Assembly: GCF_002332425.1 (NCBI RefSeq)
Contig: NZ_NRGS01000022.1
Span: 1 to 64,000 of the forward strand
Direction: 5' to 3'
Origin: Brachybacterium alimentarium
GTDB lineage: Bacteria > Actinomycetota > Actinomycetes > Actinomycetales > Dermabacteraceae
DNA length: 64,000 nt
This document shows, piece by piece, positions 1-8,664 of this stretch (position 1 is the first letter of the stretch; each line of letters starts with the position of its first letter). The notes beneath the pieces were generated by a model. The model was given only the letters and a program-made list of their open reading frames with translations. It was not told the origin of the DNA and ran no database searches. A program made the translations under genes and the position numbers.

Positions 1-661
1 GACGGACAATGCTCAGACCGAGCGTCATCGCGTTGTTGCTCCACAGTCCCTCGCCCGCGAGGACATCCCTCCACGATCCGTCGCCGAGCATCACCTCGCG
101 CTTCTCGGCCTCCGGGCCGGGGCCCGAGTGGGGGAACAGGCCGCTGCCGGAACGGGGCGTGCGCAGATGGTCGGTGTGCAGATCACGGCGCCGGGGCAGG
201 CCGCCCCGTTCGACCACGAGCACGCTGCGGCCCGACTCGGCGAGGGCCTGCGCCGCGATGCCGCCGCCGGCGCCCGAACCGATCACGATCGCGTCGTACT
301 GCGCGGCGAGCGTCTCCGGCGCGGCGAACGAGGCATGGTCCAGCAGGAGCGGCTCCTGACGCTCGGGATCGGGGGCGGACCAGGCCTCGACGTACGGGGC
401 GAGGTCGGGGCCGGCGACGTCGGCGGTGAGGCCCCGGGCGTAGAGGAGGTCGCCGACGACCGCCCGTAGGGCCTGCTCCGAGGCCGGATCCCCGGGGGAG
501 CTGTGCAGGACGGCGTCGCGCCAGCCCACAGGCGCCGACGCATCGAGCTCGACGAGTCGCGCGGCGAGCGCGTCCAGGAGGTCGGGTCTGACCAGGGAGG
601 GGTCCAGAGCGGTCGGGATGCGCGAGGTCAGAGCTGCGGGCGTGGAGCGGCGGAGGTCCAT
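1..661 (-). CDS. GMC-type FAD oxidoreductase, N-terminal part (cut by window edge)
   Basis: About 220 codons of an open minus-strand frame run off the left edge. Residues 1-120 are a helical, aspartate/leucine-rich leader. They are followed by a Rossmann FAD-binding start, YDAIVIGSGAGGG at about 122-134, with the ribose-binding glutamate near 151 (LVVERGG). The segment near the edge (GLWSNNAMTLG) fits the GMC fold after the first beta strands. GMC enzymes oxidise alcohols or sugars with FAD; the substrate cannot be judged from this fragment. The ATG is the first in frame; no good ribosome-binding site precedes it, and TAGTCT about 10 bases upstream could be the -10 of a nearly leaderless message. 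Other FAD oxidoreductases are possible, but the leader plus the dinucleotide motif favour GMC. Confidence 0.75.
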   Translation of the reverse strand, partial: MDLRRSTPAALTSRIPTALDPSLVRPDLLDALAARLVELDASAPVGWRDAVLHSSPGDPASEQALRAVVGDLLYARGLTADVAGPDLAPYVEAWSAPDPERQEPLLLDHASFAAPETLAAQYDAIVIGSGAGGGIAAQALAESGRSVLVVERGGLPRRRDLHTDHLRTPRSGSGLFPHSGPGPEAEKREVMLGDGSWRDVLAGEGLWSNNAMTLGLSIVR

Positions 662-757
662 GGAGATCAGACTAGGTGCTGCGGGACATGCGCTTGCCGT
701 GCCGAGCAGCCGGTGGGGCTGCCGGGCCGGCTGCTCCCGCACCACGCACGCGACGAC

Positions 758-803
758 GCGCTGCCAGCATGCGCTGCCACTTCGCGCTGCCAGCATGCGC
801 TGC
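758..803. repeat. 20-bp direct repeat, two exact copies
   Basis: The 20-mer GCGCTGCCAGCATGCGCTGC occurs at 758-777 and again at 784-803, offset by 26 bp. It lies between the GMC oxidoreductase start and the next gene on the other strand. It could be a paired binding site or a local duplication. No function is inferred. Confidence 0.7.
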
Positions 804-893
804 GCCGTCGCGCCGACACCGGGGGAGCTCGGGAACGCGACTACGATGGCGCGATGACCGTCTGCCACCACCCTCGTCGTGCTCACTGATCCG

Positions 894-2060
894 ATGACGC
901 CGAGAGGGCTGACGGCCGATGAGCAGTTCTACCGCTGGCCACCGGTCAAGGGCGTCCTGTCGGTGGCGCTCCTGCTGGGGGCGGGCTTCCTCGCCCGCGA
1001 GATCGACGATCTGACGCTGGTCCTGGCGGTGGAGTGCGTGCTGCTGGTCGGGGCGGTCTACGTCTGGGCGACGACACTGTCGGGCTTCGTCCGGGATCTT
1101 CGACCGCCCGTCGGGCCCGGCAGGGTGATCACCGTGGCCTCGCGGCCTCGTCGCGCGGCCATAGCGCTCTCGTGGACGGGCCTCGTCCTCACGGCCCTCG
1201 CCATGCCGGCGGCCGGGGCGGCCCTCGCCGGCCCCGCGCCCGCCACCGTGATCGCCCCGCTGCTCGCGGTGGCCCTGTCAGGTCTGGGCGTCGCCACGGC
1301 GTTCCCCGGCCTCAGCCGACGCCGTTCGGCGCAGGCGGGCGGGATCGGCGTCTCGACGCGGGGCGTGCACGCGCTCTCCGTGGAGCACCATCATGCGGCA
1401 GCGCTGGCGCTGCCCGCGCGCGCCGAGGAGCGCCGCAGCGAGCAGGAGATCGCCAGGCAGCTCGAGCGCCTCGACGCGTCGCTCGGGCCGGGCGTGCACT
1501 GGCATCCCGGGGCGCGGGAGGCTGTCACGCGGTGGATGGTCGACGGGTTCCTGCCGAGCGTCGAGGAGACCCGCACCCTGCACCTGGATCCCGCGTGGTC
1601 GCCGGATCCGCGCAGCCACGAACCCACTCGGGTCCAGCGGTGGAGCCGTTTCGCGATCAACGTCTGGGCCGCGGCCGTCGTGGCCGGGTTCGGCGCCATC
1701 CTCTACGGGGCGCTGATCCAGGAGGGGACGCTGCGGGACGGCAACTGGTTCGTGCTGGTGGTGTTCGGCTGGATGCCGGTGGTGGGAGTCCCGATCTTCG
1801 TGGTCCAGGCGGTCCGTGCCGTGCGTCGGGTGCGGCACGACGCCGGGCTGAGCGCGAAGGGATGGTTCGACGTGCTGCACGGCCGCGGGCTCATCCCCTT
1901 CGATCAGATCACGGGCCTCCGGGCGACCACGGACGGGCTGGACGTGCGGCTGCTGACAGGCACGCTGACGTATCCGCCGCGCGAGGACACCCTCGCGTGC
2001 GCCCGTCGTGCGTCGCGCACGTACGGCGTGGACTACGAGCGGCGCCATCCGGTCGCGTGA
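894..2060 (+). CDS. Hypothetical multi-pass membrane protein, paralogue of 5265-6550
   Basis: About 388 residues. Hydrophobic segments lie in two blocks: four near residues 20-135, then two near 245-290 after a soluble stretch containing GVHWHPGAREAVTRWM. A soluble tail follows with GWFDVLHGRGLIPFDQI. The frameshifted gene downstream shares the same plan: the STLAGF/TTLSGF and ALPGLSRR/AFPGLSRR motifs, the WHPGA/WRPGA block and the GWFDxLHGxGL block. This identifies a paralogous family. I do not recognise the family and give no function. The start is uncertain: GTG at 879 is also in frame, and neither start has a clear ribosome-binding site. TACGAT at 842-847 could be a -10 element. Confidence 0.8.
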   Translation: MTPRGLTADEQFYRWPPVKGVLSVALLLGAGFLAREIDDLTLVLAVECVLLVGAVYVWATTLSGFVRDLRPPVGPGRVITVASRPRRAAIALSWTGLVLTALAMPAAGAALAGPAPATVIAPLLAVALSGLGVATAFPGLSRRRSAQAGGIGVSTRGVHALSVEHHHAAALALPARAEERRSEQEIARQLERLDASLGPGVHWHPGAREAVTRWMVDGFLPSVEETRTLHLDPAWSPDPRSHEPTRVQRWSRFAINVWAAAVVAGFGAILYGALIQEGTLRDGNWFVLVVFGWMPVVGVPIFVVQAVRAVRRVRHDAGLSAKGWFDVLHGRGLIPFDQITGLRATTDGLDVRLLTGTLTYPPREDTLACARRASRTYGVDYERRHPVA

Positions 2061-2126
2061 GCGCAGTCGCGGCGCTCGCCGACCATCTCGCGCGGGGAAT
2101 GCCGCACGGGCGAGGGTCTGGACGGA

Positions 2127-3524
2127 TCACGCGGGCGCGGACGGCTCCGGCGTGTGCTTGCGCGCCACGCGCACGGTCTCGGTGATCCGTGCCAGGGGGA
2201 TGAACCCGACCAGGCAGATCGCCGCGAGGATCAGGTAGTGCCAGGTGAAGCCGAGCTGCGTGATCACGATCCCGGAGACGGCTGAGGCGAAGATGCCGGA
2301 GACGCCCAGGGCGACCCCGATCATGATCCCCAGCGCCGTCCCCGCCGCCTTCGGCACGGAGTCCACCAGCAGGGCGTACACGACGGGGAAGGGCGCATTG
2401 CGGAACAGTCCCCACACGAGCAGGATGATCCATGCCGTGGTCAGGTCGTGGATGAAGATCATCGCCAGCAGGCTCCCGACCCATCCGATGATGAGGAAGG
2501 CGATGGCGAACTTCCGCCCGAGCCGGTCCGAGAGGGTGCCCCACACCACCTGGCCGATCCACCCGGTCAGCCCCGACGCACCGGAGACCAGGATCGCGTC
2601 GGAGACGTCCATGCCGAGGCCCCGCAGCTGAGTGGTCAAGAAGGTGACGACTCCGGCCTCGCCCCAGAGGAAGAGGAAGCACAGCACGACGGCCCAGCGG
2701 ACGTTCTTGTGCCTCAGCGCCTCCTTCACCGGTGCCCAGAAGCTGCCGTCGCTGCGCGTGGACAGCTCCTCCAGCGGCGGCGTCAGGTCCATCTCCTCGA
2801 TCTTGCGGTACACGGTGGCCTGGTGCTTCTTCCGTCCCAGGAACGCTTGGCCGATGATGATCGGGATCCCGAGCATCGGGATCACCAGGAAGGCGGCGCT
2901 CCAGTGCGCCGAGCCGAGCACGATGGCGATGAGGGCACCGGCCAGGAACTGTCCGATCGGGAATCCGGTGTGGTGGACGCCCACCGCGAAGCCGCGGTGC
3001 TCCTTGGGCCACCATTCGGCGACCATGGCCACGTTCACCGGTTCGGAGCCGCCGCGGCTGACGCCCATGGGGATGCGCAGCAGCAGGAAGGCGATGAAGC
3101 TCCCGGCCAGTCCGAAGGTCAGTGCGCCGCCGATGATCGCGAAGAGCATCGCGACGTTCCAGGTCCAGGAGCGGCGGTACCCCGTGCCGATGCGGTCCGA
3201 GATGTATCCGAAGATGATCCCTCCGGCGACCAGGCCGGCGAAGTAGACCGAGTTGATGAGCCCGGCTTCCTGCGCGGTGAGCCCGAACTGCTCGGAGACC
3301 TGCGGCAGCACGGCCGGAAGGATCTGATGGTCGACCGACGTCATGAGAATCGCGGTGGTGGTCAGGAGCAGCATCCACCAGGAGATCGCCGGGGCCCGGG
3401 GAACCAGACGGTGCGTGCCGGGGTTCACCCCGGCCTCAGGGGGCACGTCCCGCGCGGCGGACGGCGATGGAGACGAGGTCGACGGGGAGGAAGAATCCGG
3501 GCGGGACGATTCTGGGCGGGACAT
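2127..3524 (-). CDS. MFS transporter (organic-anion or sugar-acid type)
   Basis: About 465 residues with 12 predicted membrane segments after a 50-residue Ser/Pro-rich cytoplasmic leader. The loop after the second helix carries GYISDRIG, a variant of the MFS G-x-x-x-D-R signature, and GTLSDRLGRK repeats it in the second half. RIPMGVSRGGSEPVNVAMVAEWWPKEHRG resembles the anion:cation symporter branch, where hexuronates, sugar acids and phthalate-like anions are substrates. I chose the ATG at 3524 because AGGAG sits 7 bases upstream; an in-frame start at 3554 has no such site. It diverges from the MFS gene at 3967 and shares a promoter motif with it. Confidence 0.85.
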   Translation of the reverse strand: MSRPESSRPDSSSPSTSSPSPSAARDVPPEAGVNPGTHRLVPRAPAISWWMLLLTTTAILMTSVDHQILPAVLPQVSEQFGLTAQEAGLINSVYFAGLVAGGIIFGYISDRIGTGYRRSWTWNVAMLFAIIGGALTFGLAGSFIAFLLLRIPMGVSRGGSEPVNVAMVAEWWPKEHRGFAVGVHHTGFPIGQFLAGALIAIVLGSAHWSAAFLVIPMLGIPIIIGQAFLGRKKHQATVYRKIEEMDLTPPLEELSTRSDGSFWAPVKEALRHKNVRWAVVLCFLFLWGEAGVVTFLTTQLRGLGMDVSDAILVSGASGLTGWIGQVVWGTLSDRLGRKFAIAFLIIGWVGSLLAMIFIHDLTTAWIILLVWGLFRNAPFPVVYALLVDSVPKAAGTALGIMIGVALGVSGIFASAVSGIVITQLGFTWHYLILAAICLVGFIPLARITETVRVARKHTPEPSAPA

Positions 3525-3966
3525 GGGAGCTCCTTCGCTGCCTGTGTCGAGCACAGCGGACGATCGCGCTGCTCTGCTCTGAGCAGTCTGACGTGCGCCG
3601 GAGAGGTCTTCAACGGGCGACCGCAGGATGATCGGAAGCCAGGGATCCTATAGGCGACTGCCTGCTCGGGCGGTCGGTGATCGGTCTCGCGGAGGAGCCG
3701 GATGCCGCGTGAAGGCACGTGTCGTCTGCATGGATGGTGCGGTCGACCTATCGAAAGCTCGCGCGGTGCGCTTGACATCACACGCCGTCCCTATAGGATC
3801 CATGAGTCGTGTCGTGGGGCACAGCGACACCACAGCGTGATCACGGGGCCGAAGACGGCCTCCGACCCTCCACGGCGCGCCCTCGACCACTGCAGTCCGG
3901 GAACGGACCGCGTCCGCGGCGCAGCACTGCACCGCGGCACCCTGTCTACGAAGGAGTATTCGGCCG
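3525..3966. promoter_or_regulatory. Divergent promoter region with an inverted pair of 12-bp motifs
   Basis: This 442-bp space separates two divergent MFS genes. GGATCCTATAGG at 3643-3654 is repeated exactly in inverse orientation as CCTATAGGATCC at 3790-3801. Each copy therefore has the same orientation relative to the gene it precedes. The right copy overlaps a good -10 (see the promoter entry). The motif could be an operator for a shared regulator, for example of the GntR type, or simply a conserved -10 context. No regulator gene lies next to it. I saw no coding sequence in the rest of the region. Confidence 0.6.
3772..3799 (+). promoter_or_regulatory. Sigma-70-type promoter for the MFS gene at 3967
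   Basis: TTGACA at 3772-3777 is a perfect -35 hexamer. Sixteen bases later TAGGAT at 3794-3799 serves as -10. The inverted motif CCTATAGGATCC covers the -10, so a protein binding there would block transcription. The 5' leader to the start codon would be about 160 bases. Confidence 0.6.
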
Positions 3967-5259
3967 ATGACGTCCACCACCCGCGCGACCCGCCCCGCGC
4001 GGAAGTACCGCGCAGTGCGCAACATGCGCTACCTGATCCTGGGATGGCTGCTCCTCGCAGGTCTCCTGAACTACCTCGACCGCAGCTCCATCTCCATCGC
4101 GGCGCCGTTCATGATGGAGGAGCTGGGGCTCACCAACACCGACATCGGTCTGATGGGTGCGGTGTTCTCCTGGACCTACGCGTTCTGCCAGCTGCCGGCC
4201 GGATATCTGATCGACAAGGTCGGCCCGCGGCGCATGTACTTCATCGCGATGGGCATGTGGTCGGTCGCCACCGCGCTCATGGCGTTCGGCCACACCATGG
4301 CCCACTTCCTGACCTTCCGCGTGCTGCTGGGCATCGGCGAGTCCCCGAACTCGCCGAACTCCAGCAAGATCACCACGCAGTGGTTCCCCCGCGAGGAGCG
4401 GGGCCAGGCCGCCGGCATCTGGGACTCCGGCTCGAAGTGGGGATCGGCGATCGCACCGCCGGTGCTCACCCTGCTCACGCTGACGTTCGGCTGGCGCGCG
4501 ATGTTCCTGATCATCGGCGCGGCGGGCGTCCTCCTCGCGGTCGCGTTCTGGGCGTTCTACCGGGCGCCGGAGGATTCCAAGCACCTCTCGGACGACGAGT
4601 ACCGGCACATCCTCGCCGGGCGGGACGATGCCACCGACGAGCCCGTGAAGATTCCCTGGCTGACGTTCTTCACCTATCCCCAGACCTGGGGCCTGATGCT
4701 CGGGTTCTTCAGCACGATCTGGATCTGGAACATCTTCCTGACCTTCCTGCCCCTGTTCCTCCAGAACACCCTGGGGGTCTCGATCGCGAGCACGGGCTGG
4801 GTCGCTGCGGTGCCCTACCTCGCCGCAGCGCTCGGTGCGATCTTCGCCGGCCGCGTCACGGTGGTGCTGGCCCGGAAGTACAAGCTCAGCTCCATGCTCT
4901 CCAAGAAGGTGATCCTGGTGGGCGGCTGCGTGGCGCTCGGCGTGCTTCTGTGCATCGTGCCCTTCGTCCACAACCTCGCCCTCGCCCTGATCGTGCTGAG
5001 CCTCGCCCTCGCGATCGTGGCGGCCGCTCAGGCGCAGTCCTGGGCGATCTCCTCGGACATCGTGCCGGACTCCCATGCGGCACGCTTCGGCGGCATCATG
5101 AACTTCGGCGGGTACTTCGGCGGTGCCCTGGCTCCCATCGTCACCGGCGTGGTCGTCGATGCGACCGGTTCATACACCCCGTCGTTCCTGGTCGCCGGCG
5201 TCATCGCCGCCCTCGGAGGTGTCTGCTACGGGCTGCTGGTGCGCAAGCCCATCGCGTAG
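3967..5259 (+). CDS. MFS transporter, anion:cation symporter family (sugar-acid type)
   Basis: 430 residues with 12 predicted membrane segments. The N-terminal signature is typical of the glucarate/galactonate/hexuronate branch: LLNYLDRSSISIAAP near residue 38, then GYLIDKVGPRRM. RVLLGIGESPNSPNSSKITTQWFPREERGQAAGIWDSGSKWG spans helices 4-5 and is characteristic of GudP/DgoT/ExuT-like carriers. It probably imports a sugar acid by proton or cation symport. AAGGAG at 3951-3956 precedes the ATG by 10 bases. It has its own promoter 170 bp upstream. The exact substrate cannot be told; no sugar-acid catabolic gene lies alongside. Confidence 0.88.
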   Translation: MTSTTRATRPARKYRAVRNMRYLILGWLLLAGLLNYLDRSSISIAAPFMMEELGLTNTDIGLMGAVFSWTYAFCQLPAGYLIDKVGPRRMYFIAMGMWSVATALMAFGHTMAHFLTFRVLLGIGESPNSPNSSKITTQWFPREERGQAAGIWDSGSKWGSAIAPPVLTLLTLTFGWRAMFLIIGAAGVLLAVAFWAFYRAPEDSKHLSDDEYRHILAGRDDATDEPVKIPWLTFFTYPQTWGLMLGFFSTIWIWNIFLTFLPLFLQNTLGVSIASTGWVAAVPYLAAALGAIFAGRVTVVLARKYKLSSMLSKKVILVGGCVALGVLLCIVPFVHNLALALIVLSLALAIVAAAQAQSWAISSDIVPDSHAARFGGIMNFGGYFGGALAPIVTGVVVDATGSYTPSFLVAGVIAALGGVCYGLLVRKPIA

Positions 5260-5264
5260 TCAGC

Positions 5265-6550
5265 GTGCGGTGCGCCAGGGCGTACCGTATCGACGTGCAG
5301 CTCTCCCTCGCCCTCGGCGCGGTGCCGTTCGCGGACGGCGACAGGGGAGTCGGCGTCCGCCTCGCCGCCGCCCTCGGGGTGCTGATGCTGGGGGCGATCA
5401 TCTGGGCCAGCACCCTCGCGGGGTTCCACCGGGATCTGCGGGATCCCCGCCGGCTGGACGACGCGGTGATCGTCGCGCACCGTCCTCGTCAGCTCGCGAT
5501 CATCGTGTCGTGGGTCGCGATGGCGCTGACGGTGATCTCCCTGATCGCCTTCGGCATCAGCGCTTCGGCGCAGGCGCAGGGAGGGCTGGCCGCGTCGTTG
5601 CTGCTCACCGTGCTGGTCGCTCTCCCGGTGGCGACCGCACTGCCCGGTCTGAGCCGCCGGTACGCGGAGGGCGCGGGCGTCATCGCCGTCTCGCCGGCGG
5701 GGCTCACCATCGCCACTGCTCGCGGCGACGCCCCGGAGCCGGTGCCGTGGTCGCGGGTCGGCACCGTGAGGCCGTCACGATCTGCCGCGTGCTCCCTGGT
5801 GAATGTCGGCTGCGGGGTGCGCGACGCGCCCGACGGGCTCGGTGCACGGGTGCGCTGGCGCCCCGGAGCGCAGCGGGCCGTCGCGCGGTGGGCAGCGGAG
5901 GGCTTCGTCCCCACGGCGGCGGAGGTCCGTGCGCTGGACCTCGAGTCGAGCTGGTCCCGGACCCGGACGCGCTCCCGCGCTCGCGCGGCGGCCGGCGGGC
6001 CGGCCTTGCGGCGCTGGCCTGGGCGCTGCTCGCCTGCCTGCTGATGGTGGTCGGCTTCCTGGCCGTGATCGTGCAGGGGGACGAGTCGTGGTGGGTGGGC
6101 CTGCTGCTGGTGTGGGCCCCGGTGCTCGGTGCGGTGATCCTCGCCCCGCGGCTGTGGCGGGAGCTGCGCACCGGCCAGAGGCGCTGCGCGACGATCACCT
6201 CGCAGGGCTGGTTCGACCTGCTGCACGGTCAGGGCCTGGTGCGCTGGGAGCACATCGAGAGGATCGAGCTGCACCAGCGGCACACGGTCGTGCTCACCCG
6301 GGGCAGTGCTCCGCCCTTCCGGGACCGCGACCTCGGCAACCGACTGAACCACCGCCTCGAGGACGCGATGCGCAGCTCCCCTCGACCACTCCCGAGCGCC
6401 GGCCCGCTGTTCCGTGAGATCGGACCGCACCACCTCCCGTACCGACCCGAGTCCAGAGCGTTCGACCTGGTGGATCACGCTGCGGAGGTCGGAGGCATCG
6501 ACGTCCGGCGCCCGCCGACATTCGAGGAGATGCGCGGCCCACGGCGCTGA
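5265..6550 (+). pseudogene. Frameshifted paralogue of the membrane protein at 894-2060
   Basis: The reading frame from a GTG at 5265 (or 5295) matches the paralogue up to SSWS at about 5955-5957. It then enters a non-homologous frame that stops at 6044. Moving back by one base restores homology: PDPDAL, two membrane helices, and GWFDLLHGQGLVRWEHIERI, ending at 6550. The paralogue reads AWSPDP at this spot, so the defect looks like loss of one C in the CCC run at 5955-5957. It could be a true inactivating mutation or a sequencing error in a homopolymer. No ribosome-binding site is visible for either start. Function unknown. Confidence 0.75.
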
Positions 6551-6613
6551 CGGACACCGACCTGGAGCTCCGCGACCGGGGCTGATCGCGCGGTCACGGG
6601 CGGGGGCAGGGCG

Positions 6614-7111
6614 TCAAGCGATGCCGAGTGCGGCCTCGGTGCACGGGTCAGCATCGACCGTCGCGCCCTCGATGTGGATATCGCCCTCGGCGGTGATCCG
6701 CAGCGTCGCGCCGTGCTCGTCCACGGTCTCCAGGACGGTGCTCGAGTCGTGCTCCGTGACGCCGTCGATCTGCTCGAAGCCGTAGCCGAGGATCGTCGAG
6801 TTCACGGTCGCGATCCGGGAGTCCCAGCCGGCGTCATCCGACGGGACCGGCAGCGCGGTCTCCGGCGCCCAGGTGCCCGGAGCGAAGAGGCAGGCATCCT
6901 CCGAGGAGGCCACCGTGCGCGTCTCCTCCACCAGCTCCCAGGACGTGCCATCCACTGCCAGGATGCTCGCGAGCTCGGTGGCCAGGTCGTCGTAGTGCGA
7001 GGCGGCGCCCTCGGCCGGAAGCGGGACGGAGCCGCCGCATGCGGTCAACGGCAGCAGCACCCCGAGGAGGGCCATGGCGGGGGAGAGTCGGCGGCCGGCG
7101 CGACGGAGCAC
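6614..7111 (-). CDS. Small secreted lipoprotein of unknown function
   Basis: 165 residues from a GTG at 7111, preceded by an AGGAGG-type site a few bases upstream. The ORF can be extended upstream in frame, but that has no signal. A short cationic start (LRRAGRR) and a hydrophobic core lead to a lipobox, LTAC, near residue 24, so the protein should be lipid-anchored outside the membrane. The mature part has two more cysteines (DACLFAPG and DADPCTEA) that could pair, and two beta-rich halves. I do not recognise the family. It stands alone, convergent with the frameshifted gene upstream. Confidence 0.75.
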   Translation of the reverse strand: MLRRAGRRLSPAMALLGVLLPLTACGGSVPLPAEGAASHYDDLATELASILAVDGTSWELVEETRTVASSEDACLFAPGTWAPETALPVPSDDAGWDSRIATVNSTILGYGFEQIDGVTEHDSSTVLETVDEHGATLRITAEGDIHIEGATVDADPCTEAALGIA

Positions 7112-7276
7112 GGGTCCTCCTGGAGGGTGGGTCCTGCCCCATGGCCGATCGCCCCGGGTGCTGTGCGCCCCACGGTATCCCGCGCCCGTGCGGTTCCTGG
7201 AGGAGGGGTGCACGGGGCGCCGGCTCGGAGCGGAACCCCGGACGTCCTGACCTCTGGCCCGCAGGTCCTCAGAGCG

Positions 7277-7663
7277 TCAGTTGCAGGTGTCGCACACGCC
7301 GGTGTAGGGCAGCGCGTAGAAGCAGTCCGGGCAGATCGTGAGCTGCTCCTCGCCCTTGGCGGGGACACGCTCGGTGGTCTGCACCGTGGAGAGGTTGAAG
7401 CCCTGGACCTTCGGATCCTCACGATCCTCCGGAGCCAGGCCCTCACGGAAGGTCACGTAGCCGGGATGGATGTACATCAGCGGCCGACCGCCCTTGTCCT
7501 GCACGGTGAGGCTGCCGTTGGACTGCGTGCGGTAGAAGGTGTGGGCACCGACGCGGTCGAAGCTCTCCCCGAGGATGCTGACGTCGGCGGCGGACCAGTC
7601 GGAGTTCCAGGCGAGCGCCTCGTCACGGGTCATCCGGCGACGGGTCGAGGAGAGAGTGTTCAT
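7277..7663 (-). CDS. Hypothetical protein with C-terminal zinc-ribbon-like motif
   Basis: 128 residues. The middle holds TFYRTQSNGSLTVQDKGGRPLMYIHPGYVTFREGL, a compact beta-strand-like domain. The C-terminus ends CPDCFYALPYTGVCDTCN, two CxxC knuckles 10 residues apart that would bind one metal ion. Codon use and the conserved-looking motif argue for a real gene. The space between GGAGG and the ATG is only one base, so initiation may be leaderless. No family name or function is assigned. Confidence 0.7.
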   Translation of the reverse strand: MNTLSSTRRRMTRDEALAWNSDWSAADVSILGESFDRVGAHTFYRTQSNGSLTVQDKGGRPLMYIHPGYVTFREGLAPEDREDPKVQGFNLSTVQTTERVPAKGEEQLTICPDCFYALPYTGVCDTCN

Positions 7664-7757
7664 GCCTCCAGTAGAGCACGCGTGTAAACCCCGGCCCGTC
7701 GACCTGAGACCGACGAATTGACGGAACGCGATCGGCGTGCCGCCCAGAATTGCCTGG

Positions 7758-8172
7758 TCAGACCGTTGCGGCGAGCTGGGCGGCGAGGAGCGTCACGAGC
7801 AGGGTCGTGACGTGGAGGACCCCGCGGGGACGACGCTCGGCCACCGTGACCCGCAGCGACGGAACAGCAGGCCGGAGGCGAGTCCCGCCACGGAGACCGT
7901 CGGCGTCACCGGGCTGTTCCCAGGGTCAGGGTGACGAGCGCTGCACCGAGGAGAGGCCTGATCCACGGCCGGGCCCTTCCGAGCAGCGCAGTGGTGAACG
8001 CCCGGGGCAGAAGGCCTCTACCTCCGGCGATGTGATGATCGCCCCGGCGGCAAGCGCGGCAAGCGCGGCAAGCGCGGCAAGCGCGAAAGGGCGTTGCGGC
8101 ACGGGCCGACGGACGGACGCCGCAGCGGCCCGCCCGGGGGCGAACAACGTCACGACCGAGTGCAGGGCGTAA
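7758..8172 (-). pseudogene. Possible decayed membrane-protein gene read in three frames
   Basis: No single frame is convincing, but successive minus-strand frames give membrane-protein-like segments in order. First comes RYALHSVVTLFAPG, then a hydrophobic alanine/leucine run and GAIITSPEVE. A second frame gives RAFTTALLGRARPWIRPLLG and AALVTLTLG. A third frame gives RGVLHVTTLLVTLLAAQL and a stop at 7758. This pattern suggests a small integral membrane protein broken by two or more frameshifts. It could equally be chance hydrophobicity in GC-rich DNA. Confidence 0.3.
8050..8085. repeat. 9-bp tandem repeat, four perfect copies
   Basis: GCAAGCGCG is repeated four times without change. On the minus strand it encodes an alternating Ala-Leu-Ala run in one frame, inside the suspected decayed membrane-protein gene. 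Slippage here may have caused one of the frame changes. Confidence 0.85.
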
Positions 8173-8664
8173 CGCACTAAAAAGGGTGTACATAGGTGTG
8201 TGTGCAGAAAGGGTGCGCTCAGAAAGGGGTGTGCGCTCAGAGAGGGGTGTACAGACACCTGGTCCACGACCCGCGATCCGGGTGGGGTGCCTCGCGAGCA
8301 TCGGTGGCGGGGAGCGGCTCTGCGCGCTCAACGGCCCGCGTAGGTCGCTGTCACCACGGAAGTGTCCTCCGGCTCGCTTCCGCAGCGTCGCAGGAAGGTG
8401 GCTGCGCGGCACGAACGACTGAGGCGTGCACCACTCGTGCAGTCATCCCTCAGGTCGTCTGTCGGACCGTGCTCGTATCTTTCTTCTACAGGCCCCACGC
8501 GGTAGTTGTTCCCCGTTCCGATCACGGAGCGGACGCCGACGCTCATTGCCGAACTTCGGCGGTTCCAGAGCACACGCAGCTGCACAAGGCCTCTCTTTCC
8601 CGCAATAGCCCTGGCACGCCTGTGTCCACGGGTCTTCGTCCCCTCTCCAGAATGGAGTGCAGCT
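8173..8664. other. Non-coding stretch upstream of the Ltp-like gene
   Basis: These 492 bases hold no frame I believe in. The left part contains tandem repeats (8215-8250). The right part is less GC-rich than the neighbourhood and probably carries the promoter of the gene at 8665. I could not fix a -35/-10 pair. No tRNA-like fold or riboswitch was recognised. Confidence 0.5.
8215..8250. repeat. 18-bp tandem repeat, two copies
   Basis: GCGCTCAGAAAGGGGTGT at 8215-8232 is followed directly by a copy at 8233-8250 with a single A-to-G change. A partial related unit (GTGCAGAAAGGGT) precedes them. The short iterated purine-rich block could be a multi-site binding region or a slippage product. Confidence 0.75.

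Noticed and set aside
854-889. Eleven-codon ORF (MTVCHHPRRAH) just before the membrane protein at 894, considered as a regulatory leader peptide
   Set aside because: A possible -10 (TACGAT) precedes it, but there is no attenuator-like structure and no amino-acid-related gene downstream.
3702-6044. A 780-codon plus-strand open frame
   Set aside because: Its first part is a shifted frame over the MFS gene at 3967. Only the part after 5265 matches a paralogue, and that is reported as the frameshifted gene.
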